Below, piece after piece: positions 43,187-49,565 of a DNA stretch of 64,000 bases (its first letter is position 1; each line of letters opens with the position of its first letter). Origin of the DNA: JALHFZ01 sp963674625 (GTDB lineage Bacteria > Synergistota > Synergistia > Synergistales > Aminobacteriaceae). The stretch covers positions 62,001 through 126,000 of the forward strand of contig CAXXXO010000003.1 in assembly GCA_963674625.2 (NCBI GenBank), written 5' to 3'. The translations under genes and the position numbers were made by a program. The notes beneath the pieces were generated by a model. It was not told the origin of the DNA, did not search any database, and saw nothing but the letters and a program-made list of their open reading frames with translations.

Positions 43187-43261
43187 GGGGCTGTGGCGCA
43201 GTGGGAGCGCGCTTCCTTCGCACGGAAGAGGCCGGGGGTTCGAATCCCCCCAGCTCCACCA
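43187..43261 (+). tRNA. tRNA-Ala (anticodon CGC)
   Basis: 75 bases. Acceptor GGGGCTG pairs with CAGCTCC; anticodon stem CTTCC/GGAAG with loop TTCGCAC; CCA is encoded. It reads GCG. It is the first gene of the tRNA cluster. Confidence 0.94.
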
Positions 43262-43302
43262 GATTTAGCGGTTGCGGTTTCGGTGGATTTTGGGTACAAT
43301 AT

Positions 43303-43380
43303 CGGGGCGTAGCGCAGTCTGGTTAGCGCACCTGCTTTGGGAGCAGGGGGTCGAAGGTTCGAATCCTTTCGCCCCGACCA
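43303..43380 (+). tRNA. tRNA-Pro (anticodon UGG)
   Basis: 78 bases. Acceptor CGGGGCG pairs with CGCCCCG; anticodon stem CCTGC/GCAGG with loop TTTGGGA; encoded CCA. It reads CCA and probably other CCN codons. Confidence 0.94.
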
Positions 43381-43392
43381 GGAATTGGAGAT

Positions 43393-43469
43393 GCGGGAAT
43401 AGCTCAGTTGGCTAGAGCGATGGCCTTCCAAGCCGTAGGTCGCGGGTTCGAATCCCGTTTCCCGCTCCA
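43393..43469 (+). tRNA. tRNA-Gly (anticodon UCC)
   Basis: 77 bases. Acceptor GCGGGAA pairs with TTCCCGC; anticodon loop CTTCCAA between ATGGC and GCCGT; encoded CCA. It reads GGA/GGG. Confidence 0.94.
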
Positions 43470-43473
43470 TTTT

Positions 43474-43550
43474 GCGCCTGTAGCTCAGTTGGACAGAGCA
43501 ACGGCCTTCTAAGCCGTGGGTCGCGGGTTCGAATCCTGCCGGGCGCGCCA
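43474..43550 (+). tRNA. tRNA-Arg (anticodon UCU)
   Basis: 77 bases. Acceptor GCGCCTG pairs with CGGGCGC (one T-G); anticodon loop CTTCTAA between ACGGC and GCCGT; encoded CCA. It reads AGA. Its last 32 bases are identical to those of the tRNA-Arg(UCG) further along. Confidence 0.94.
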
Positions 43551-43560
43551 GAAGAAAACG

Positions 43561-43637
43561 GTGAGCGTAGTTCAATCGGTTAGAGCACTGGACTGTGGCT
43601 CCAGATGTTGGGGGTTCGAGTCCCCTCGCTCACCCCA
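43561..43637 (+). tRNA. tRNA-His (anticodon GUG)
   Basis: Acceptor GTGAGCG pairs with CGCTCAC, discriminator C, encoded CCA. The extra G at position -1 typical of tRNA-His is encoded at 43560. Anticodon loop CTGTGGC lies between CTGGA and TCCAG. Confidence 0.94.
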
Positions 43638-43647
43638 TTAAAATTGA

Positions 43648-43723
43648 GCGCCCGTAGCTCAGTGGATAGAGTCACAGACTTCGGATCTGTTGGTCGCGGG
43701 TTCGAATCCTGCCGGGCGCGCCA
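43648..43723 (+). tRNA. tRNA-Arg (anticodon UCG)
   Basis: 76 bases. Acceptor GCGCCCG pairs with CGGGCGC; anticodon loop CTTCGGA between ACAGA and TCTGT; encoded CCA. It reads CGA. It shares a 32-base identical 3' half with tRNA-Arg(UCU). Confidence 0.94.
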
Positions 43724-43735
43724 ATCATAGAAAAA

Positions 43736-43811
<76 letters not shown>

Positions 43812-43848
43812 TTTAAAAATCAATTCAATTTTTTATAGATTAGACCAG

Positions 43849-43876
43849 AAAACCTGGCGTGAGCCGGGTTTTCGCA
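43849..43876 (+). terminator. Probable terminator of the tRNA cluster
   Basis: AAAACCTGG (43849-43857) pairs with CCGGGTTTT (43864-43872), a 9-bp stem with one T-G pair and a 6-base loop. The T-run is short (four, inside the stem), so strength is uncertain. It also faces the 3' end of the convergent cls gene. Confidence 0.6.
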
Positions 43877-43966
43877 CTTTGCAGACAGAAATTTCCAGGT
43901 CTTGACGGCCAGCTGCTCCTAGAGGGCAGGGCATCTGCCATCTGCGGCGGGGCCCGGCGGAGATTT

Positions 43967-45556
43967 TTACAGCTGGGTGGACCAGAGACGGCTCGCTTTT
44001 TCAAGAATTTTGTTTTTCACAGGGCGCTTCAGCCATTCATGAAGATGAAGTTTCTGAGAGTGCTTCAGATCGTTCCTGAAGGCCTTGATGAATTCTCCGG
44101 CAACCGCCCGGTCGTAGACGAAAGCCTGAACCTCGAAGTTTATCTCGAGACTCCGGGCATCCAGATTGGCCGTTCCCACCGAGACGATCGAGTCGTCGGC
44201 CACGAGGATCTTCGAATGAATGAACCCCCTTTGATAAGCGTACACCTTCACCCCGGCCCTCAATAGCTCCTCCACGTTCGACATGGTGGCCCACTGGGCC
44301 ACGGCATGGTCCCCTTTCAGGGGAATCAGTATCCTGACGTCTACGCCGCTGAGAGAGGCAACCGTGAGAGCGGTGAGAAGGGATTCCCCGGGGACAAGGT
44401 AGGGCGTTGTCACGAGGACAAATTTTTTCGCATTCGTGATCAGAGAGAAATACCCCTGATGAATGGACTGCCAGTTCGAATCGGGACCGCTTGCGACTAT
44501 CTGCACGGTGCTGTTCCCTGAGTTGGAATATTCTGAAGTCCGTTCGGCAGGAACGTGGTTCCCGTCGCAGAAAAGACAGTCCGTGTTGAATATCTCCTCG
44601 AGGCACCCTACCGCCGGTCCCTCGATCTTCAGGTGAGTATCCCTCCAGTATCCGAGGGACGGTTCTCCTGAGATGTAGATATCTCCGATATTCAGCCCTC
44701 CCATAAAACCCACCGTGCCGTCCACGATGACTATTTTCCTGTGGTTTCTGTAGTTCAGGTCCCGTCTCAGCATGGGGAATGAGACGGGAAGAAAGGAGTG
44801 GACATGAACTCCCGCGTCTTTCAGCTCCTTTACGAACTTCTTCCCGATTGTCCAGCTCCCCACGCTGTCGTAGATGAATTTGACCGTGAGCCCCTCTTTG
44901 ACCTTGGCGATAAGGATATCCTTGAAGTCGTTTCCGATTTTATCGTTGTGGACTGCGTAGAACTCGAGATAAATATAGGACTGGGCTTTCCAGAGGGATT
45001 TTTTTATCTCGATATAGGTTTCAGACCCGTTCAGCAGCATGGTGACCCGATTCGCCTCAGTGGGAAGAGCCCGGGAATTTTTTAAAAGCAGCGTGGCCGT
45101 TTTCACTCCGCCAACTTCTACAGCCTTCAGTTTGTCAATTCGTGAAAGGAGCGGAGCGACCTCCGGGATGCGCGGTTTCTTTTTCCGCTTCAGGCGCCTG
45201 AAATTCTTGCGTATTCGTATATCGGGACCGAGGAATATGTAAAGGAGAAACCCGATGACAGGGAGAAGGATGAGAACCAGGAGCCACCGAATTGTCCTGT
45301 CGGGGTTCCGTTCCTCGAGAAGAATCACCCCGGCGATAAATATCCCGTAGGCCCATATAAGGCTGGTGGAGTACTTCATGAGGAGATCAGGCAATTTTCC
45401 GATAAGCACATGAAAAACGTATCTGAAGGAATTTCCTTCAGACATCGCCAGCTGCACGGCCTCATAGAGAGCCGCACGATTGGACAGCACAAAAATCACC
45501 GTGCCGAATCCGAGGAGAAAGAGCAGTGCGATGAAGTTTCTGCGTTTTCGTCTCAA
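43967..45556 (-). CDS. cls: Cardiolipin synthase (ClsA-type, phospholipase D superfamily)
   Basis: Cardiolipin synthase joins two phosphatidylglycerols. The 529-residue protein has an N-terminal helix, then a PLDc_N pair of helices (about residues 62-112; WLLVLILLPVIGFLLYIFLG). It has two HKD motifs: NHRKIVIVDGTVGFMGG and HSKILVADDSIVSVGTANLD. Both are intact. The start is TTG, with GAGG 7 bases upstream. It reads away from tRNA-Leu; an almost perfect palindrome lies in the shared upstream region. Confidence 0.94.
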   Translation of the reverse strand: MRRKRRNFIALLFLLGFGTVIFVLSNRAALYEAVQLAMSEGNSFRYVFHVLIGKLPDLLMKYSTSLIWAYGIFIAGVILLEERNPDRTIRWLLVLILLPVIGFLLYIFLGPDIRIRKNFRRLKRKKKPRIPEVAPLLSRIDKLKAVEVGGVKTATLLLKNSRALPTEANRVTMLLNGSETYIEIKKSLWKAQSYIYLEFYAVHNDKIGNDFKDILIAKVKEGLTVKFIYDSVGSWTIGKKFVKELKDAGVHVHSFLPVSFPMLRRDLNYRNHRKIVIVDGTVGFMGGLNIGDIYISGEPSLGYWRDTHLKIEGPAVGCLEEIFNTDCLFCDGNHVPAERTSEYSNSGNSTVQIVASGPDSNWQSIHQGYFSLITNAKKFVLVTTPYLVPGESLLTALTVASLSGVDVRILIPLKGDHAVAQWATMSNVEELLRAGVKVYAYQRGFIHSKILVADDSIVSVGTANLDARSLEINFEVQAFVYDRAVAGEFIKAFRNDLKHSQKLHLHEWLKRPVKNKILEKASRLWSTQL

Positions 45557-45585
45557 CCGTTGCCTCTTTCAAAAAAGTTCTTCAA

Positions 45586-45625
45586 AATTTTCCGCAAAGG
45601 AAATTTATTCCCTTTACGGAAAATT
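45586..45625. repeat. Inverted repeat in the cls / tRNA-Leu divergent region
   Basis: Two 15-base arms, AATTTTCCGCAAAGG (45586-45600) and CCTTTACGGAAAATT (45611-45625), are inverted copies with a single mismatch. They flank a 10-base A/T-rich spacer. There is no T-run typical of a terminator on either side. It lies 30 bases upstream of the cls start and about 50 before tRNA-Leu, so an operator for a dimeric regulator is a reasonable reading. Confidence 0.6.
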
Positions 45626-45677
45626 CAGGGACAATTCTCTTTTAAAATCCCGAGAAAAATGATATTATTCCACCTCT

Positions 45678-45761
45678 GCGAGAGTGGTGGAAGGGCAGAC
45701 ACGCCAGACTTAGGATCTGGTGCCTCCGGGCGTGGGGGTTCAAATCCCCCCTCTCGCACCA
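45678..45761 (+). tRNA. tRNA-Leu (anticodon UAG)
   Basis: 84 bases with a long variable arm. Acceptor GCGAGAG pairs with CTCTCGC; anticodon loop CTTAGGA between CCAGA and TCTGG; encoded CCA. It reads CUA and probably other CUN codons. TTTAAA, a 17-base spacer and TATTAT (45640-45668) form a possible promoter very close to the gene. Confidence 0.94.
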
Positions 45762-45772
45762 ATCTTCCGGTA

Positions 45773-46333
45773 TCAGTACCAGGTTACGGTTCCTTCTTTC
45801 CGGGCCGGCGCCGTGGGGCGCAGGGGCTCTTTTTTGTAGCCCATTGCCACCGAATAGACGGGGTGGTACCCGGACGGAAGACCGAGGGTTTTCACTTCCT
45901 CGGGAACGTCGAAGAGAAATTTCGACAGCCCGATCCAGCAGGTGCCGATATTCAGAGATTCTGCCGCGAGAAGCAGGTTCTGAATCGCGGCGGAGCAGTC
46001 GGCAAGGGGAAAAAGAAGACGGTCGGAAGATTCTTTCCCCGAGACGATCATCACCGTGGGAGCATTATGAAAAAGGTGGTATCCTTCCCGGGAAGCGAGC
46101 TTCTGAATCCAGTCGACGGGGGACTTTTTCATAAGAGCTATTGCCTTCTCGCTCATGTCGTCGATTTTCTTCTTATCCTGAACGACGAGGAAATGCCAGG
46201 GCTGGGTATTATGCCCGCTGGGAGCCCAGAGAGCGGCGTCGATAACCGCCTCGAGTTCGCCCTTTGATATCTGTTCGGGAAGAAAGCTTCGTATGCTTCT
46301 TCGGCTTTTTATCGTTTCGATTACGGAATTCAC
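45773..46333 (-). CDS. Nitroreductase family FMN protein
   Basis: The 186-residue protein has the nitroreductase pattern: FMN-phosphate contacts in IKSRRSIRSF, then LWAPSGHNTQPWHFLVV, and a C-terminal SGYHPVYSVAMGYKKE. Such proteins reduce nitroaromatics, quinones or flavins using NAD(P)H. GTG 46333 is set by AGGAGGTGG a few bases upstream; an in-frame ATG further upstream would add 17 residues not typical of the family. Its 3' end is 11 bases from convergent tRNA-Leu. Confidence 0.9.
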   Translation of the reverse strand: MNSVIETIKSRRSIRSFLPEQISKGELEAVIDAALWAPSGHNTQPWHFLVVQDKKKIDDMSEKAIALMKKSPVDWIQKLASREGYHLFHNAPTVMIVSGKESSDRLLFPLADCSAAIQNLLLAAESLNIGTCWIGLSKFLFDVPEEVKTLGLPSGYHPVYSVAMGYKKEPLRPTAPARKEGTVTWY

Positions 46334-46414
46334 AGTTTTCCACCTCCTGCCGGGCGGTTTACACCCGGGATATGTATTCTTCATATGTTACAATAGCCGA
46401 AAAATGGAAGAATT

Positions 46415-46422
46415 GCTATACT
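46415..46422 (+). promoter_or_regulatory. Extended -10 element upstream of the transglycosylase gene
   Basis: TGCTATACT with no clear -35 at the normal distance (the best is TTACAA at 46388). It is the same 9-base element as at rimP. Expected start is about 55 bases before the coding region. Confidence 0.5.
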
Positions 46423-46481
46423 GTCCATAAATTTTTTACCCTGTTCGGCGGATGATATATCCCGCAGGAAGGAGCCTTTCC

Positions 46482-47087
46482 ATGAGAAATCGCACTTTGT
46501 CATGTATTGTCCTGGTCCTGGCGTTTCTTTTTCTGTCTTCAATAGAAAAAGCCGCCTCGGCGGCCCCCTTCTCCAACAGCCCGGAATTTCATTTCATGCA
46601 GCGCTGCCGCTCGAAAAGAGATGAGCGGAACAGGCTGAAAACCATCGAAACCTATTTCAGCCGGAAAAACCCCCGGGTTTCCCCGCAGAACGTTCAGCGC
46701 TACGCCAGGCTCATCGATGAATACTCTGCCAGGTATGATATCGATCCGTTTCTCGTCGCCTCCGTCGTGGTAAAAGAATCCACCGTGAAAGAAAAGGCCG
46801 TAAGCAAGGGAAACTACGGCCTCATGCAGATCAACTGGAAGGCTAACCGGCCCTGGATTGTCAAGCAGCTTTCCATACGCTCGACGAAAGAACTCCTGAT
46901 CCCGGAAAACAATATCCGCCTGGGGACCACCATTCTCTCCTCCAACATAAAGAAAAGCAGGGGAGACGTGGACAAGGGGCTCGACAGATATCGGGGGCGC
47001 CCCCTCGCCTCCTACAGGAAATCGGTTCTTGATCATTATATGGCTATGGCAAAAATTTTCAGACAGCTTCAGCCCGCTTCCCTTTAG
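46482..47087 (+). CDS. Lytic transglycosylase (SLT domain)
   Basis: The 201-residue exported protein has a signal peptide (residues 1-27; LSCIVLVLAFLFLSS ending near AASA) and a soluble lytic transglycosylase domain. The catalytic Glu is in LVASVVVKESTVKEKAVS, followed by GNYGLMQINWK. Such enzymes cut peptidoglycan to 1,6-anhydro products. ATG 46482 has AAGGAG upstream; an in-frame ATG ten codons earlier would precede the signal peptide. It ends 9 bases before the MocA-HD gene, so the two may be cotranscribed. Confidence 0.9.
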   Translation: MRNRTLSCIVLVLAFLFLSSIEKAASAAPFSNSPEFHFMQRCRSKRDERNRLKTIETYFSRKNPRVSPQNVQRYARLIDEYSARYDIDPFLVASVVVKESTVKEKAVSKGNYGLMQINWKANRPWIVKQLSIRSTKELLIPENNIRLGTTILSSNIKKSRGDVDKGLDRYRGRPLASYRKSVLDHYMAMAKIFRQLQPASL

Positions 47088-47096
47088 TCCCTGGAG

Positions 47097-48227
47097 ATGA
47101 TACCGGGGGAGGCCGCAGCGATCGTCCTGGCTGCCGGATATTCACGGAGGATGGGGTTTTTCAAGCCCCTGAGAAAAATCAGGGGAAGATCACCTCTCCA
47201 GAGGATTTTTTCCTCTCTCACGCGAGCAGGGGTTCGCGAGATCATCTTTGTCACCGGTCACCGGAGGGATGAAACGGAGGCGGAAATTTCCCGTCTCGGA
47301 GGAAAAGCCGTTTTCAACCCCCGTTTTTCCCAGGGTATGTTCACTTCCGTCCAGGCAGGGGTAGCCTCCCTTTCCTCCGGCGCCAGGGCTTTTTTTCTCC
47401 TTCCGGCGGACATCCCTCTCGTCCGCCCTTCCACTCTGCGCCTTCTGCTCGAAAAAGGTTCCGGCGACCGCATCGTCACCCCCGTTTTTTTCGGGGAAAA
47501 GGGGCATCCTCCTCTTATCGGGACTTCTTTCATTCCATCCATTCTGTCCTATGGCGGAGAGGGCGGGCTTCGGAAGATTCTCGAGTCCCGGAAAGAATGG
47601 GGCGACGACATCCCCGTTGCCGACGAAGGCATCCTTCTGGACATGGACACCCCCTCCGACTACGGGATGATCCTCCGCCGTTCAAGAAGACTCTCCATCC
47701 CCTCCCGAAAGGAATGCCGCGCTCTTTTTGGCCTGGCCCGGACGCCGGCAGGAGTAGTGGCTCATTCGGAAAAAGTCGCTGCTGTCGCTTTGCGCCTCGC
47801 TTTTGCCCTTCCCCGGACCCGTCGCCCGGACATTCCCCTTCTGCACAGGGCAGCCCTTCTTCACGATCTTTGCAGGACTGAAAGCGATCACATCCGGGCC
47901 GCTTCCGCCCTGCTGACCCTCTCGGGTTTCCGGAAGGTCGCGAGGACCGCGGAAGGGCACAAAGACCTTCCCCCTTTTGCATCCCCTGAGGCCTCCCTGC
48001 TCTTCCTTGCTGACAAGATTGTAGAGAATGCGTCCCTTCTTTCTCTCGAGAAGAGAAAAAAGTCCATGCTCGAGCGGTACGCCGAAAATCCTGAAGCCCG
48101 GACAGCAATAGGCCGCCGATACGCGAGGGCGCGGAGGATTCAAAGAAGGCTCGAACGGCTCGCCGGCGCACCTCTGAAAGATCTGGTCGGAAGGGATGAA
48201 CCCGTATGGACACCGAACATTCATTGA
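47097..48227 (+). CDS. MocA-like nucleotidyltransferase fused to an HD domain
   Basis: Residues 1-195 are a MobA/MocA-type nucleotidyltransferase (AAIVLAAGYSRRMGFFKPL, FNPRFSQGMFTSVQAGV and LPADIPLVRPS). In this family MocA adds CMP to molybdopterin for molybdenum hydroxylases. Residues about 205-340 contain an HD phosphohydrolase-like domain with LLHRAALLHDLCR and a second Asp in LADKIVEN. The combination is known in gene clusters of molybdenum hydroxylases, where the HD part has no firm role. Directly following hydroxylase subunit genes support cofactor maturation. Confidence 0.88.
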   Translation: MIPGEAAAIVLAAGYSRRMGFFKPLRKIRGRSPLQRIFSSLTRAGVREIIFVTGHRRDETEAEISRLGGKAVFNPRFSQGMFTSVQAGVASLSSGARAFFLLPADIPLVRPSTLRLLLEKGSGDRIVTPVFFGEKGHPPLIGTSFIPSILSYGGEGGLRKILESRKEWGDDIPVADEGILLDMDTPSDYGMILRRSRRLSIPSRKECRALFGLARTPAGVVAHSEKVAAVALRLAFALPRTRRPDIPLLHRAALLHDLCRTESDHIRAASALLTLSGFRKVARTAEGHKDLPPFASPEASLLFLADKIVENASLLSLEKRKKSMLERYAENPEARTAIGRRYARARRIQRRLERLAGAPLKDLVGRDEPVWTPNIH

Positions 48228-48270
48228 GGTAAAGTGAAGCGGAAACAGAGGATCCTTAAAGGGGGAAAAA

Positions 48271-49095
48271 ATGAAGACTCTTCAATGGTATTTCCCGGAT
48301 TCAATCGACGAAGCCGCAGCGCTTCTGAGAAAGGAAAAAACCTTTCCCCACGGCGGAGGCACGAGCCTGGTGAATCGTGGACTCGCTTCAGTCTCCGGCC
48401 TCGTGGACACGGCGAGGCTTCCCTTGAAATACCTGAGATATGACTCGGGAAACCTCGAAATCGGAGCGAACGAAACCTATGCTTCCACGGCCGAGGGGCT
48501 GAAAAACATTCTCCCGGGCAATCTGCTCATCGAATCTCTCGGGCAGGCCGCGTCCACACCTCTCCGCAACCGGATCACCCTCGGCGGAAGCGCATCCCTT
48601 TTCCCCCTCTGGTCAGACCTGATCGGTCCCATGGCAGTTCTGAACGGCCATATCCGGACGGAGGGAAAAAAGGGCGGTCTTCATGATATTTTTTCCTGGA
48701 TAAAAGATTATTCCCTTCAAAAAGGGACCCTTATCATATCCCTCTTCTTCCCGGATTCCGCCGACTGGCTCTCATGCTACTACAGGGAGACGAGGGTGGG
48801 ATTCGATTATCCCGCCTTCACTGTTTCGGTCCTCGCGAGAAAAAAAGGAAACACTGTCGACACGATCAGGATCGCGGTCGCGGGGGGACTCGACCGGGTC
48901 GTCCGGCTGGGCGGCCTCGAAGAAGCCCTTTCAGGAGCGGATCTTTCCCTTCTGTCATCCCTTGACGTCGTCGGGATGGCCTCCGTTCCTTTCGGCAAAA
49001 AACCCGCCGGGTCGCCGGGATATCTTTCCCGGGTCGCCGCGGTACAGGTGAAGCGGTGTATAGAGTCAGTGTTATTTCAGGAGGAGCGGAGATGA
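48271..49095 (+). CDS. Molybdenum hydroxylase FAD subunit (XdhB/YgfM-like), complex 1
   Basis: A 274-residue FAD-binding subunit. The first FAD loop reads FPHGGGTSLVN and the second TLGGSASLFPLWSDLIGP, where most relatives have GGNxxxxSPxxD. The sequence is therefore more like E. coli YgfM than like xanthine dehydrogenase FAD subunits. It would pass electrons from the Fe-S subunit to NAD or another acceptor. AAAGGGGGAAAA precedes the ATG. It overlaps the Fe-S gene by 4 bases. Confidence 0.85.
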   Translation: MKTLQWYFPDSIDEAAALLRKEKTFPHGGGTSLVNRGLASVSGLVDTARLPLKYLRYDSGNLEIGANETYASTAEGLKNILPGNLLIESLGQAASTPLRNRITLGGSASLFPLWSDLIGPMAVLNGHIRTEGKKGGLHDIFSWIKDYSLQKGTLIISLFFPDSADWLSCYYRETRVGFDYPAFTVSVLARKKGNTVDTIRIAVAGGLDRVVRLGGLEEALSGADLSLLSSLDVVGMASVPFGKKPAGSPGYLSRVAAVQVKRCIESVLFQEERR

Positions 49096-49565
49096 GAAAG
49101 GGAATTTTTCATGTAAACGGCCGGAGAGAAGAATGGACCTACCATGACGATGCAGTTCTCCTCGATTCGATCCGGGAAGCAGGACATACGGAGGTCCACC
49201 GGGGATGCAGGGAGGGCGGGTGCGGATGCTGCGCCCTGCTCCTCGACGGCGTTCTCGTCAATTCATGCCAGGTATTCACCGCCTCGGCGGAGGAAAGGAA
49301 AATTATGACCGTTTCAGGCCTGGGAACGATCCACGAACCCCATCCCCTTCAGCAGGCTTTTGTTGAGACCGGCGCCGTTCAGTGCGGCTTCTGTACGCCC
49401 GCCATGATCCTTGCCGCCTTCGCCCTTCTTCAGAAGAACCCGAACCCCTCAGACGACGACATTCGCCGCGCACTGGACGGCAATTCCTGCCGATGCACCG
49501 GGTACGTCAAAATCATGGAGGCCGTGCGCCTCGCGGCGAGGAGGATGGCGGCCCATGGCGAATGA
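49092..49565 (+). CDS. Molybdenum hydroxylase 2Fe-2S subunit, complex 1
   Basis: A 157-residue protein with the two-cluster pattern of the family: plant-type cluster in HRGCREGGCGCCALLLDG and VNSCQ, and helical cluster in VQCGFCTPAMILAAF and NSCRCTGYVKI. All eight expected cysteines are present. It links the molybdenum subunit to the FAD subunit. ATG 49092 overlaps the upstream stop. The end overlaps the next gene by 11 bases. Confidence 0.94.
   Translation: MRKGIFHVNGRREEWTYHDDAVLLDSIREAGHTEVHRGCREGGCGCCALLLDGVLVNSCQVFTASAEERKIMTVSGLGTIHEPHPLQQAFVETGAVQCGFCTPAMILAAFALLQKNPNPSDDDIRRALDGNSCRCTGYVKIMEAVRLAARRMAAHGE

Noticed and set aside
43272..43300. TTGCGG-17-TACAAT just before tRNA-Pro
   Set aside because: The expected transcript start would fall inside the tRNA gene, so it cannot serve as its promoter; the cluster promoter is at 43140-43168.
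43162..43575. Minus-strand frame with ARPAGFEPATHGLEG-like protein
   Set aside because: This is the well-known false protein produced by translating the antisense of tRNA genes; it covers four tRNAs of the cluster.
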